Origin: an uncultured Muribaculaceae bacterium
Lineage (GTDB): Bacteria > Bacteroidota > Bacteroidia > Bacteroidales > Muribaculaceae
Direction of reading: 5' to 3'
DNA length: 64,000 bases
Assembly: GCA_944321875.1 (NCBI GenBank)
Contig: CALUMX010000002.1
Coordinates: forward strand, 62,001 to 126,000
The notes beneath the pieces are model-generated. The model did no database searches and was not told the DNA's origin. It saw only the letters and a list, made by a program, of their open reading frames with translations. The translations under genes were made by a program, and so were the position numbers. Positions 38,509-47,867 of this stretch are shown in pieces; the first letter of the stretch is position 1, and each line of letters opens with the position of its first letter.

Positions 38509-39029
38509 GCGGAATAGATTATAATTTGTCACAGATAAAGGCATTCGCCTTCGACGTCGACGGCGTTCTGTCGTCCTCGACCATCCCACTGCACCCGTCG
38601 GGAGAACCGATGCGCATGGTCAACATCAAGGACGGATACGCCATCCAACTGGCTGTCAAGCTGGGCTATCAGGTAGCCATCATCACAGGAGGAAAAACGG
38701 AGGCCGTACGCATCCGTTTTGAAAATCTCGGAGTACAGGACGTCTATATGGGAGCGGCTGTAAAAATCACAACTTACGAGGAATGGAAAAAGAAACACAA
38801 CCTGCAGGACAGCGAAATCATGTTCATGGGTGACGATATTCCCGATATGGAGGTACTCCGGCGTGTAGGACTCCCTGCGGCTCCGGCCGATGCCTGCAGC
38901 GACGTGCTGGCTCTCGCCCGCTATGTCACGCCTTGCAAAGGCGGCGACGGATGTGCCCGCGACATTATCGAGCAAGTGCTCCGCGCCAAGGGTGACTGGC
39001 TGAAGGACCGCCACGCTTTCGGATGGTAG
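38505..39029 (+). CDS. KdsC/YrbI-like HAD phosphatase
   Basis: This 174-residue HAD protein has motif I D-V-D-G-V-L-S-S, motif II I-I-T-G-G, Lys in A-V-K-I-T, and motif III G-D-D-I-P-D, with P-A-D-A near the end. It matches the 3-deoxy-D-manno-octulosonate 8-phosphate phosphatase (KdsC) subfamily, which supplies KDO for lipopolysaccharide. Other substrates are possible within this subfamily, so the symbol is left blank. The start overlaps the DUF2520 stop by 4 nt. Confidence 0.85.
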   Translation: MSGIDYNLSQIKAFAFDVDGVLSSSTIPLHPSGEPMRMVNIKDGYAIQLAVKLGYQVAIITGGKTEAVRIRFENLGVQDVYMGAAVKITTYEEWKKKHNLQDSEIMFMGDDIPDMEVLRRVGLPAAPADACSDVLALARYVTPCKGGDGCARDIIEQVLRAKGDWLKDRHAFGW

Positions 39030-39067
39030 CCGATTTCTTATAGTTAGTCTTTATTTAATTTCGAAAA

Positions 39068-39649
39068 ATGCTTTCCAATCTATCCAAATATAAAATCGTC
39101 CTTGCCAGCGGCTCACCCCGACGCAAGGAACTGCTCGCAGGCCTTGGCCTGGAGTTCTCCGTTTTCTGCCTGAAAGATATCGACGAATCCTATCCGGCTG
39201 ACTTAAATGCAGCGGACGTTGCAGGCTACATTTCGGGGAAAAAGGCCGATGCCTACCGGCAAATTATCCACGATAACGAACTTTTCATCACGGCCGACAC
39301 TGTAGTTGTCAGCGGAAACCGTATTCTCGGCAAACCGACCGACCGGCAGAACGCCATCGAAATGCTGCAGGCTCTGTCGGGCAAGGAGCATCAGGTCATC
39401 ACGGGCGTGACACTCGTCAGCGCCGAACGCAGAGCATCGTTCTCCGTCACTACCGACGTACGTTTCTGCACGCTCACCGATGAGGAAATCGAATACTACG
39501 TCGACAACTACCGTCCATTCGACAAAGCCGGAGCCTATGGCATCCAGGAATGGATTGGCTATATCGGAGTGGAAAACATATCGGGCAGCTATTTCAACGT
39601 GATGGGCCTTCCCGTACAGCGGTTGTACCGCGAACTCAAGAAATGGTAA
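39068..39649 (+). CDS. maf: Maf-family nucleoside triphosphate pyrophosphatase
   Basis: This 193-residue protein carries the Maf signature L-A-S-G-S-P-R-R-K-E-L-L and the downstream A-D-T-V-V, K-P-T-D and D-K-A-G-A-Y-G-I-Q motifs. The family hydrolyses nucleotides such as dTTP, UTP or modified bases to the monophosphate, acting as house-cleaning or septum-related enzymes. Complete by length. Its 3' end overlaps the convergent ATP-grasp-like gene by 14 nt. Confidence 0.93.
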   Translation: MLSNLSKYKIVLASGSPRRKELLAGLGLEFSVFCLKDIDESYPADLNAADVAGYISGKKADAYRQIIHDNELFITADTVVVSGNRILGKPTDRQNAIEMLQALSGKEHQVITGVTLVSAERRASFSVTTDVRFCTLTDEEIEYYVDNYRPFDKAGAYGIQEWIGYIGVENISGSYFNVMGLPVQRLYRELKKW

Positions 39650-40787
39650 GCGTTGCCGTATAGAGCGTGTCATCGCCGACGGGTGTCAGCAGAAGGGTTC
39701 CTGCCTGCAACCGGCCATCGGCGATGACAGGCTTTTCTTTTTCCGAAAGATAGCGTGCGAGGTCGTCTTTTGTCTTATGATAGAACACTTCCATCGTTCC
39801 GACCTTTCCGTCTGCCACCACGCTGTCGCCCAAAACCGAAGCCACGACACCCATCGTAGTGCGCACATTCATCTCAATACAGGGATTGACTCCTACCGTA
39901 CCGTCTTCCCGACGGTAAAGGAGCATATCTACCCCTATGTATCCTTCATAATCATCCGGCACTATCTCGCACAATGCTTCCCGAAGCTGAGACTGCAGGG
40001 TGTCGAAATCGTAACCACCCGATTTCTCGTCCAGATATTCTCTCAGCAAACCGGTTGATGCCACCATCGCGTTATCATACGACATTTGGGCATTATTGAA
40101 AAACACGGAATAACCGGCAAAACGCACATCACCCCCTGACACACGGAACTCCATCGCAAAATCCTGCAATCCGTCAAGCATGCGCTCACACATGATACTG
40201 CCCTGCTTCTTTATCACGCTCTCAATCCATATTCGGAAAGAAGGCAAACTGTCAGGTGACACTCGGCACACTCCCCGTCCGCTTCCCGACCAGGGAGCTT
40301 TGACTACCGCATCCGAGAATCGCCGTACCGCTGCCTCAACCTCCTCCAGCAAAAAGCATTCCACCGGGCTTTCCGGCATCAACGGCAAACGCAACCGACG
40401 GAAAATGCCGACCGTTTGTCCGCGGTGAGAAAGTTGACGAATAGCCTGTAATGCCTTCTCATCCGGTAAATGAGGGACTCCCGCTCTTGCCAGTTCAGCC
40501 GCTATGGCAGGACTCCATCCCCACGGCATCACCCTCTCGGGAACAGAAGTGCGGTTCCACAGACCGACGCGACTCAAATGCGGAAAATCCTGCTTCATCC
40601 TCAGGAGAAAACCACGGTTGACATCATTATCGTCCGCATACAAAACAGCAGGCGACTCACAGACCCACATCGGGAGCATCTGCAAGTCGCTGCGTATCTT
40701 TCTGGCCAGCACCGGCGCCGTATAGTTGGCTATGCCGGCTGCCAGTGCAAGGTCATTTTCCGGATTGAACAAATAAAGGGAAAGCAT
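39636..40787 (-). CDS. ATP-grasp-like protein of unknown function
   Basis: The Met at 40787 (MLSLYLFNPENDLALA) gives 383 residues. The N-terminal half contains Y-L-F-N-P-E-N-D-L-A-L-A-A, a conserved Bacteroidales start. The middle and C-terminal parts resemble an ATP-grasp fold (V-V-K-A-P-W-S-G-S-G-R-G-V, Y-I-G-V-D-M-L-L-Y and N-P-C-I-E-M-N-V-R-T-T-M-G, with the Mg2+-binding Glu and Asn). This would make an ATP-dependent carboxylate-amine or similar ligase. Substrate unknown. It follows nspC by 16 nt, so an amine-related substrate is conceivable but unproven. Confidence 0.75.
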   Translation of the reverse strand: MLSLYLFNPENDLALAAGIANYTAPVLARKIRSDLQMLPMWVCESPAVLYADDNDVNRGFLLRMKQDFPHLSRVGLWNRTSVPERVMPWGWSPAIAAELARAGVPHLPDEKALQAIRQLSHRGQTVGIFRRLRLPLMPESPVECFLLEEVEAAVRRFSDAVVKAPWSGSGRGVCRVSPDSLPSFRIWIESVIKKQGSIMCERMLDGLQDFAMEFRVSGGDVRFAGYSVFFNNAQMSYDNAMVASTGLLREYLDEKSGGYDFDTLQSQLREALCEIVPDDYEGYIGVDMLLYRREDGTVGVNPCIEMNVRTTMGVVASVLGDSVVADGKVGTMEVFYHKTKDDLARYLSEKEKPVIADGRLQAGTLLLTPVGDDTLYTATLTIS

Positions 40788-40803
40788 CCGCAAAATAGGT
40801 AAG

Positions 40804-41955
40804 TTAATCCATCCGGCTGCGGTAGTCCTCATAGGTGAACTCGCGTAGCAGTTCCACTGTTCCGTCCATACGTTTCAAGACAAACGAAGGATGCTGAATT
40901 CCGTTGAACATGTGGGTTTTGACAGTCGTGTAGTGATTCATATCCTCAAATACGATGGTATCACCCGGCTGCAACGGTTTCTCAAAGCTCCAGTCTCCGA
41001 TGAAGTCACCGCTCAGACAGGAATTTCCACCAATGCGGTAAGTCGGTTTCGACGGGTCAACCTCTTTCAACGCCGACTCAATTGCCGGCTTATAGGGCAT
41101 TTCCAGACAGTCCGGCATGTGGCAGGCAAAAGAAGCGTCAATGATGGCTGTCTTGATACCTTGATTCTCCACCACGTCGAGCACAGTAGACACAAGCTCA
41201 CCCGTACGCCATGTGAACGCGCTTCCCGGCTCCATAATCAGCTCCAGGTTTGGATGACGCTCCTTGAAACTACGCAGCAGTGCAATCAGATGCTCCACGT
41301 CGTAACCCTCGCGTGTCATCAGATGTCCGCCGCCCATGTTCAGCCAACGCACCTGCCCGAGAAGGTCTCCGAACTTTTCTTCCATCGCATTCAGCACCGT
41401 TTCCAAGTCGTAAGAGGTCGACTCACACAAACAATGAAAATGCAGACCTTCCAGACCCTCCGGTAACCGTCCGTCCAGCACATCAGCCGTCACGCCGAAA
41501 CGAGAACCGGGCATGCAGGGATTATAGATGTCGGTATCGATAACGGAACTTTCCGGATTAACACGCAGACCGCAGCTGACGCGCTTCTCAGCCGGATGCG
41601 TGGCATTATAGGCATCGACCCGAGGTTTGAATTTCTCATATTGTGCCACGGAGTTAAAAACAATGTGCGAGCTGCCCTCGATAAACTCATCGATGGTATC
41701 CTCCGTGTATACCGGACAGTAGGAATGCACGTCGTTGCCCAAAAATTCCAAAGACAGACGCATTTCGTTGAGCGAGCTGGCTGTCGACGACGAACAGTAC
41801 TCGGAAATAATGCCGAACGTTTTCCACAAGGCGTTAGCCTTAAAAGCCATGATGATTTTCACGCCGGCACGCTCTGATACGGATGAAATCAGCGACAGAT
41901 TTCTGCGCAGTTTCTCCTCATGCACAATATAATAAGGGGTTGCTATTTTCTTCAT
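40804..41955 (-). CDS. nspC: carboxynorspermidine decarboxylase
   Basis: NspC is a fold-III PLP decarboxylase that makes norspermidine or, in Bacteroidetes, spermidine from carboxyspermidine. The 383-residue protein has the PLP lysine in I-I-M-A-F-K-A-N-A, the L-N-M-G-G-G-H pocket and E-P-G-S-A-F-T-W-R-T-G-E-L. Its start overlaps the upstream helicase stop by 4 nt and it is followed by the ATP-grasp-like gene. The partner carboxyspermidine dehydrogenase is not in this window. Confidence 0.93.
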   Translation of the reverse strand: MKKIATPYYIVHEEKLRRNLSLISSVSERAGVKIIMAFKANALWKTFGIISEYCSSSTASSLNEMRLSLEFLGNDVHSYCPVYTEDTIDEFIEGSSHIVFNSVAQYEKFKPRVDAYNATHPAEKRVSCGLRVNPESSVIDTDIYNPCMPGSRFGVTADVLDGRLPEGLEGLHFHCLCESTSYDLETVLNAMEEKFGDLLGQVRWLNMGGGHLMTREGYDVEHLIALLRSFKERHPNLELIMEPGSAFTWRTGELVSTVLDVVENQGIKTAIIDASFACHMPDCLEMPYKPAIESALKEVDPSKPTYRIGGNSCLSGDFIGDWSFEKPLQPGDTIVFEDMNHYTTVKTHMFNGIQHPSFVLKRMDGTVELLREFTYEDYRSRMD

Positions 41956-44276
41956 TGTATGATTGTGAATTTTGCAAATTTTACCAATAACACTTTTATT
42001 CCCACATTCTCGAAGTTGACTGTCACCTTCACATCCGGATTACTCTCCACCTTCGTAATCTCGCCCACTCCGAAACGGTCGTGACGGATGCGCATCCCGA
42101 CCTCATAATCGGAATTGACAGGAGCAGAAGCTGAAGACGGACGGTCTGCAGAAGCCGCCTGTGCCTTTCGCGACGGAGAGGTAGAAAGCGGAGTCAGGCG
42201 ACGGGGTGCCGCAATCGACCGTTCTTCCAATATCGGACGCTGTTTTCTTTCGACAAACTCATCAAAGCGGTCTTTTACATAATTCTGACCGCCGGTTGAG
42301 CCGGACATAATCAGCAGACTTCGGTCAATATCCTTGATGAAACGGCTTGGCGAACAGGGACGTGACGCACCGTTCTGGAAACGCGACCGGGCGTAAGTCA
42401 TTACGCAATTTTCCTTGGCACGCGTAATGGCCACATAGAGCAACCGCCGTTCCTCCTCTATCTCGCTCATCGAGCCGCTGCTATGCACCGACGGGAACAA
42501 TTCATCCTCTACTCCGACGATAATCACGTTGCGGAATTCAAGTCCTTTCGAGGCATGGACAGTCATCAACGTCACTTTCGGCATTCCGTCATCCTCCTCG
42601 CTGTCCTGGTCGGTGGCAAGCGATACCTCCGAAAGGAAATCAGCCATCGACACTTCACGGCTGCCCTGCTCCATACGGTCATCGACAAATTGCTTCGCCG
42701 CACTCAGCAACTCGTTCAGGTTTTCCTGACGGCTGATATTCTCGGGCGTATTGTCGGAATACAGAGAGGACACAAGCTTCGAGGTATGATAGATATGGGA
42801 TGTCAGAGCGAAAGCATCGGCTCCACTTTCACTCATTTCTATATATCCGTCAATCAGCGACTTGAACCCATTAAGTTTCGCCCGTGTACCGGCATTGACA
42901 CTCAATCCGTAAATATCAGGCTCACACAGTACGCGCCACATGCTGACACCTCCGTCAACGGCTGCTTGACGCACTTTCTGCACCGTCTTGTCGCCAATGC
43001 CGCGCGCCGGATAATTGATGATACGGCGCAGTGCCTCATCATCGTCGGGATTGATGGTCATGCGGAAATAGCCGAGCGCATCCTTGATTTCCTTACGCTG
43101 ATAGAACGACAGCCCGCCATAAATACGATAAGGTATGTTACGCTTGCGCAGACTTTCCTCCAGCAGACGCGATTGGGCATTCGTACGGTAGAGAATGGCG
43201 AAGTCGGAATAGGCGCCCGATTGAAGCATCTTGATTTCCGAAATCTTATTGGCCACAATGAAACTTTCCTCAAAATCCGTATAAGCCTCTATGACCGGAA
43301 TCTTCGCACCGGCAGAATTGGTGGAGAAAATCCGCTTCGGAATCTGCTTTTTATTCTTCTCTATCAAACTGTTGGCCGCGTTCAGAATGTTCTGCGTCGA
43401 ACGGTAGTTCTGCTCCAACTTGAACGTCACCAAATCCGGATAGGAATCCTTCAGATTAAGAATGTTCTGTATGTTTGCGCCACGGAAGGAATAGATACTT
43501 TGCGCATCATCGCCCACCACGCACAAGCGCTGAGACTTTTGGCTCAGTTTCGAAATCACCAGGTGCTGTGCGAAGTTGGTATCCTGATACTCGTCTACCA
43601 GTACATACTGGAAATAATCCTGATATTTCTCCAGCACATCCTCGTTGTCACGGAACAGAATATTGGTATACAGCAGAATATCATCAAAGTCCATGGCCTC
43701 CGAAATGGCGCAGCGATTGAAATAGGTCTCATAGATGTCGGCAAATGCCGGACGCCGGACGTGCCGGTCACGGTCCATGTATGCCTTGTTCTGACGATAG
43801 CTTGCCGGAGTCACTAGGGCATTTTTCAACTGGGAAATGAACGAGGACACTGCCGCTACGGCATATTGCTTCTCGTCCAACTCCTTCTCCTTGATAATGG
43901 CTTTCAGCAACGACTTCGTGTCGGCCGTATCGTAAATCGTAAAATTCGGACGGAAACCAATACGGTCGGCGTTGTAGCGCAAAATGCGGAGGAACAACGA
44001 GTGGAACGTACCCATCCAAAGCTGTGAGGCCAGTTCCGGACCGACCAACAGAGCGATACGCTCACGCATTTCACGGGCAGCCTTGTTGGTAAACGTCAGG
44101 GCCAGAATACGCCGGGGGGCATAGCCCTGCGCTATCAGATAGGTTATCTTATTGGTCAGCACACGGGTCTTTCCCGACCCTGCGCCGGCAATAACCAGCG
44201 AGGGGCCGCCATCGTAGCGCACCGCCTCCAGCTGCTGCTGATTCAAATCTTGCAGATAAGTTTCTATTTGCTCCAT
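41952..44276 (-). CDS. UvrD/PcrA-type ATP-dependent DNA helicase
   Basis: This 774-residue superfamily 1A helicase has Q-motif L-N-x-Q-Q-L-E-A-V, Walker A A-G-A-G-S-G-K-T, V-D-E-Y-Q-D-T-N, Q-N-Y-R-S-T and V-A-I-T-R-A-K-E motifs. The C-terminal tail (V-G-M-R-I-R-H-D-R-F-G-V-G-E-I) is the Tudor-like RNA-polymerase-binding region of PcrA/UvrD. It likely acts in repair and clearing of transcription-replication conflicts. It heads the operon with nspC and the ATP-grasp-like gene. Confidence 0.95.
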   Translation of the reverse strand: MEQIETYLQDLNQQQLEAVRYDGGPSLVIAGAGSGKTRVLTNKITYLIAQGYAPRRILALTFTNKAAREMRERIALLVGPELASQLWMGTFHSLFLRILRYNADRIGFRPNFTIYDTADTKSLLKAIIKEKELDEKQYAVAAVSSFISQLKNALVTPASYRQNKAYMDRDRHVRRPAFADIYETYFNRCAISEAMDFDDILLYTNILFRDNEDVLEKYQDYFQYVLVDEYQDTNFAQHLVISKLSQKSQRLCVVGDDAQSIYSFRGANIQNILNLKDSYPDLVTFKLEQNYRSTQNILNAANSLIEKNKKQIPKRIFSTNSAGAKIPVIEAYTDFEESFIVANKISEIKMLQSGAYSDFAILYRTNAQSRLLEESLRKRNIPYRIYGGLSFYQRKEIKDALGYFRMTINPDDDEALRRIINYPARGIGDKTVQKVRQAAVDGGVSMWRVLCEPDIYGLSVNAGTRAKLNGFKSLIDGYIEMSESGADAFALTSHIYHTSKLVSSLYSDNTPENISRQENLNELLSAAKQFVDDRMEQGSREVSMADFLSEVSLATDQDSEEDDGMPKVTLMTVHASKGLEFRNVIIVGVEDELFPSVHSSGSMSEIEEERRLLYVAITRAKENCVMTYARSRFQNGASRPCSPSRFIKDIDRSLLIMSGSTGGQNYVKDRFDEFVERKQRPILEERSIAAPRRLTPLSTSPSRKAQAASADRPSSASAPVNSDYEVGMRIRHDRFGVGEITKVESNPDVKVTVNFENVGIKVLLVKFAKFTIIQ

Positions 44277-44296
44277 CGTCTGTGTATAATAGGGTG

Positions 44297-44327
44297 CAAA
44301 GTTACGATGTTTGGTGGTCTTTTCAAA
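44297..44327 (-). promoter_or_regulatory. promoter of the helicase-nspC operon
   Basis: TTTG (44324-44327), 19 nt, TAACTTTG (44297-44304) on the minus strand, 20 nt from the helicase start codon. Confidence 0.78.
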
Positions 44328-44360
44328 ACACAGATTTAAAAAACCGCACGCTCCCCGCCC

Positions 44361-45047
44361 CTACTTCTTGCGAGCGGCCACAGCCAGCAAAATACCCAAC
44401 GCCACACCCAGCAACGCCGCACAGAGTACGCGCATCGTACCGGGTAGCATAAACGTCACCGTATGAGCCGGGAACCAGAACAAAGGAATCGTTTTCTTGA
44501 ACACAAAACCCCATTGCACCTTCCAGTTCAGACGGCTCATGATTTCGCCCATTTTTATCGGACGGAGAAAGCCACGGAGCGTGCCTCCGTTATCCAGAAT
44601 ATGCATGTCGGTTATCTTGTGCAGCGTCATGAACACCGGACCGAAAAGCGAGTTCATAAACACCGACACCATAAAAGCCACAAACAACTTTCCCCACGAC
44701 AGTTCCCCATTAAAGACAGCCTGCGCGTCGCTCATCCCCATGTATTCCAGGAAAGCAGGGACACCCGATGAAAATACAATCATCGCCGCATTGATGCCGA
44801 TACCCAGGATACCCCAAACGATAGCCCTCGGCAACACTCCGAATCCCGGTTTCAGATATTTACCCGTAGAGATACGCAATCCGATAAGCTCACCGGCCGT
44901 GGAGAGAATGGCAAATTTCAGGAAAGCCGCCACCATTCCGTGGGAGGCATTAAACGAGAGATAAGCACCCAGCACCGCATCGCTCAGAAAGAACGGCAGA
45001 AAGAAAAGCACGGCGCATGCAATAAAAATAAAGTCCGATCTGTTCAT
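44361..45047 (-). CDS. multi-spanning inner-membrane protein, possibly Mpv17/PMP22-like
   Basis: This 228-residue protein has about five or six membrane segments. The C-terminal K-K-T-I-P-L-F-W-F-P-A-H-T-V-T-F-M-L-P-G-T-M-R resembles the Mpv17/PMP22 pattern seen in Bacteroides proteins, but the match is weak. No function can be given. A TATATTTG -7 box lies upstream at 45090-45097 on the minus strand, divergent from the glycosyltransferase gene. Confidence 0.65.
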   Translation of the reverse strand: MNRSDFIFIACAVLFFLPFFLSDAVLGAYLSFNASHGMVAAFLKFAILSTAGELIGLRISTGKYLKPGFGVLPRAIVWGILGIGINAAMIVFSSGVPAFLEYMGMSDAQAVFNGELSWGKLFVAFMVSVFMNSLFGPVFMTLHKITDMHILDNGGTLRGFLRPIKMGEIMSRLNWKVQWGFVFKKTIPLFWFPAHTVTFMLPGTMRVLCAALLGVALGILLAVAARKK

Positions 45048-45205
45048 TTTTCGTATTAAACAAGATTATGATACTAAGGTTAATTGCAACAAATATAGTA
45101 ATTTTCATTCAAAGACAAGGTTCATCTGGTATATTTAAAAGGCCACGACATACTCCGGAAACGAAAAAAATCGGGATTGGACTTTTTTCTTCCCGACGCA
45201 AGTAT

Positions 45206-45213
45206 TAATTTTG
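45206..45213 (+). promoter_or_regulatory. -7 box of the glycosyltransferase-DUF6452-DUF6048 operon
   Basis: TAATTTTG fits TAnnTTTG, 26 nt before the glycosyltransferase start codon. The -33 element is unclear. Confidence 0.6.
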
Positions 45214-45239
45214 CACGTTGTACGTACAAATCACATTTT

Positions 45240-46190
45240 ATGGATATATCAGTAGTTGTACCGCTGTTTAACGAAGCGGAATCATTGCCGGAATTGGAGG
45301 CATGGATTGCCCGTGTAATGAAGGCAAACAATTTTACATACGAAATCATTTTCATCAATGACGGTTCGACCGACACTTCCTGGAAAGTCATCAACGACCT
45401 GAAAGCCAAGAATCCTTGTGTGAAGGGTGTCTGCTTCCGCCGCAACTACGGCAAGTCGCCGGCGCTCAACGTGGGCTTCGAGCGCGCGCAGGGCGATGTG
45501 GTCATCACAATGGATGCCGACCTGCAGGACAGCCCTGACGAAATTCCGGAACTTTACCGCATGATTACGTCCGACGGCTACGACCTCGTGTCGGGCTGGA
45601 AGCAGAAACGCTACGACCCGCTGTCGAAGACGATTCCGACCAAACTTTTCAACGCTACGGCACGCAAGGTGAGCGGTATCAAGAATCTCCACGACTTCAA
45701 CTGTGGTCTGAAGGCCTACCGTAAGGACGTGGTGAAAAACATCGAGGTCTACGGTGAGATGCACCGCTATATCCCTTACCTCGCCAAGAATGCGGGTTTT
45801 GCAGTCATCGGCGAGAAGGTGGTACACCACCAGGCACGCAAGTACGGCAAGACGAAATTCGGCCTCAACCGCTTTGTCAACGGCTACCTCGACCTGCTGA
45901 GCCTCTGGTTCATCTCGCGTTTCGGCAGCAAGCCGATGCACATTTTCGGCTTCCTCGGCACGCTGATGTTCCTCGTGGGCTTCATCGCAGCCATCGTGGT
46001 AGGAGCGTCGAAGCTCTATGCCATGTATCACGGCGAGCCTTACCGTCTGGTGACCGACTCCCCCTACTTCTACATCGCCCTGACGATGATGCTGCTCGGC
46101 TCGCAATTCTTCCTTGCCGGATTTATCGGTGAGCTGATTGCACGCACGGCCAGCGAGCGCAACAAATACAGCATACGCGAAGAAATCTAA
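45240..46190 (+). CDS. family 2 glycosyltransferase (DPM1/GtrB-like)
   Basis: The ATG at 45240 (MDISVVVPLFNEAESLPEL) gives 316 residues. A GT-A domain with D-G-S-T-D, D-A-D-L-Q-D (metal site) and H-R-Y-I-P is followed by two C-terminal membrane helices (about 230-255 and 270-300). The plan matches polyprenyl-phosphate sugar transferases such as GtrB and dolichol-phosphate mannose synthase, which charge undecaprenyl phosphate with one sugar for envelope glycan building. Sugar identity unknown. The next gene starts directly after the stop. Confidence 0.88.
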   Translation: MDISVVVPLFNEAESLPELEAWIARVMKANNFTYEIIFINDGSTDTSWKVINDLKAKNPCVKGVCFRRNYGKSPALNVGFERAQGDVVITMDADLQDSPDEIPELYRMITSDGYDLVSGWKQKRYDPLSKTIPTKLFNATARKVSGIKNLHDFNCGLKAYRKDVVKNIEVYGEMHRYIPYLAKNAGFAVIGEKVVHHQARKYGKTKFGLNRFVNGYLDLLSLWFISRFGSKPMHIFGFLGTLMFLVGFIAAIVVGASKLYAMYHGEPYRLVTDSPYFYIALTMMLLGSQFFLAGFIGELIARTASERNKYSIREEI

Positions 46191-46706
46191 ATGAAGAAAC
46201 ATCTGAATCACATACGTGTGGCGCTGCTTGCGGTGGCTTCGGCCATTGCCATCTACTCCTGCGGCGACGACACCTGCGAGGGCAATCAGAGCAGTCTCCC
46301 GCAGGTGGGATTTTATTCGTCGCAGACCAAGGCGGCCATCACGGTCGACTCCATCACCATCTACGGCGTAGGCGTGCCCAACGACTCGGCGATTGTCCGC
46401 AATTCGAAGATACAGAACGTGTACCTTCCGTTCAATGTCGACGCGCAGGAGTCGAAGTTCGTCATCCGCTATGAGCAGAAGGACCTGGCCAAATACAACA
46501 TCACCGACACGATTGCGTTCACCTATACCTGCGAGCCGTATTTCCACTCCAAGGAATGCGGCGCATTCTATGTGTTCAACGTGACGGGACAGTACGTTTC
46601 CCATAATCTGATTGACTCAATGCAGTTGGCAAAGCCGGTCATCGACAATGCCGACATTGAGAACATCCGCCTGTTTTTCCGCACGGAGGAGGAAAGTGAG
46701 CAATGA
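46191..46706 (+). CDS. DUF6452 lipoprotein
   Basis: This 171-residue protein has a lipoprotein signal with a I-Y-S-C lipobox (Cys about residue 24) and short beta-rich segments (V-D-S-I-T-I-Y-G-V-G, F-A-F-T-Y-T-C-E-P-Y). It matches the Bacteroidetes DUF6452 family of unknown function. It begins immediately after the glycosyltransferase stop and overlaps DUF6048 by 4 nt. The pair is usually adjacent in Bacteroidales. Confidence 0.8.
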   Translation: MKKHLNHIRVALLAVASAIAIYSCGDDTCEGNQSSLPQVGFYSSQTKAAITVDSITIYGVGVPNDSAIVRNSKIQNVYLPFNVDAQESKFVIRYEQKDLAKYNITDTIAFTYTCEPYFHSKECGAFYVFNVTGQYVSHNLIDSMQLAKPVIDNADIENIRLFFRTEEESEQ

Positions 46707-47680
46707 AACGGTCGTTGTTTTTCCTTGCAATGCTTTTGGTGCTCTGCCTGTGCTACAACCAATCGGCCGCACAGCGTAAGGTGACACCCATCGAGTCGAC
46801 CGACGAGCTGCGGATTCTCACCAAGGAGGAGCTGAAGGAACTGCAGAAGCAGGAACGGATGCGCTTCCTCCGCACGGACTCGCTGACGCTCGACTCGCTC
46901 CGACGCGACTCCATTGAGCGCGCGAAGAAGAAGGTTGTCCGCCCGAAGTTCATGAACGTGACTGTCGGACTCAACCTGTGGGACCCGCTGATGCGCGCAC
47001 TCGGACAGAAGCACGGCGGCGGTGAGGTGTGGGCCTCGCTCAACATCCGCAACCGTTTCATTCCGGTGGTGGAAGTCGGCGTGGGAATGGCCAACGACAC
47101 TCCCGACGGAGCCAACTTTACCTATAAGAGCGACCTCGCCGTCTACGGAAAGGTGGGTATGAACTACAATTTCATGTTTGCCAAAGACCCGAAATATCTG
47201 CTCTACGGCGGTCTGCGCTTCGCCGCATCGGCCTTTCGCTACGACATTACCGACGTGCACATCGACAACGGCTACTGGACGGGAACGGACAAAACCTATT
47301 CCCTGCTCGACCAAAGCTCATCTGCATTATGGATGGAAGCCGTGGCGGGCATTCAGGTGGAAATAGTCAAGAATCTGTCGCTCGGCTGGTCGGTCAGATA
47401 CAACTTCCCTCTGAAAATAAAGGACCTGCCACAGTCGCGTCCCTGGTACATTCCCGGCTACGGCACGCGCGGCAATCCCTTGCACATGACCCTTTCCGTC
47501 AGCTACTCGCTGCCGCTCCATAAGGAGAAAAAAGCACCGGCAACAGATGCCGGACCGGAAATTCCACTGCCACCCGCCGTGGAAGAGAAACCGGACGAGG
47601 AAATCGTTATCCCGAACCGTGAGGAGCGCGTACAACCTCCAAAGGAAGGAACGACCAAACTGACTGAAACCGAAGAATAA
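46703..47680 (+). CDS. DUF6048 outer-membrane-like protein
   Basis: This 325-residue protein has a signal peptide (cleaved near S-A-A-Q), a charged N-terminal helix rich in Lys/Glu/Arg/Asp (residues about 30-80), a beta-barrel-like middle (V-G-L-N-L-W, V-V-E-V-G-V-G-M, L-T-L-S-V-S-Y-S-L-P) and an acidic, Pro-rich C-terminal tail. It belongs to DUF6048, whose function is not known. It is coupled to the DUF6452 lipoprotein by a 4-nt overlap, so they may form an envelope complex. Confidence 0.8.
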   Translation: MKRSLFFLAMLLVLCLCYNQSAAQRKVTPIESTDELRILTKEELKELQKQERMRFLRTDSLTLDSLRRDSIERAKKKVVRPKFMNVTVGLNLWDPLMRALGQKHGGGEVWASLNIRNRFIPVVEVGVGMANDTPDGANFTYKSDLAVYGKVGMNYNFMFAKDPKYLLYGGLRFAASAFRYDITDVHIDNGYWTGTDKTYSLLDQSSSALWMEAVAGIQVEIVKNLSLGWSVRYNFPLKIKDLPQSRPWYIPGYGTRGNPLHMTLSVSYSLPLHKEKKAPATDAGPEIPLPPAVEEKPDEEIVIPNREERVQPPKEGTTKLTETEE

Positions 47681-47689
47681 AAACAACAG

Positions 47690-47725
47690 CGGGGGCGATT
47701 GGAAATGAAACTCCAATCGCCCCCG
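47690..47725 (+). terminator. hairpin after the DUF6048 gene
   Basis: A perfect 14-bp GC-rich stem (47690-47703 with 47712-47725) with an 8-nt loop lies 9 nt after the stop codon. No strong T-tract follows. Confidence 0.7.
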
Positions 47726-47807
47726 TCGTTTGTCAACTCCTGACATCTGTCCAAGAGAGAGCGCACGCCCCTCGTTCCCAGACATAGCAAGAATATCCTA
47801 TATATGC

Positions 47808-47844
47808 ATGCAGGCTGCCGGACTTCCCGCCCGACAGCCTGCAT
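47808..47844. terminator. hairpin after the outer-membrane barrel gene
   Basis: A perfect 10-bp stem (ATGCAGGCTG with its complement) and 17-nt loop lie 23 nt beyond the barrel gene stop on the minus strand. No T-run follows. Confidence 0.55.
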
Positions 47845-47867
47845 CTGGTGTCTATATAATTGTTTTC

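Noticed and set aside
42483..43817. A 444-codon open frame antisense to the UvrD helicase
   Set aside because: It covers the helicase motifs on the opposite strand and has no family features.
45282..46604. A 440-codon open frame antisense to the glycosyltransferase and DUF6452 genes
   Set aside because: It is a His/Val/Glu-rich reverse translation of two well-supported genes, with no recognisable domain.
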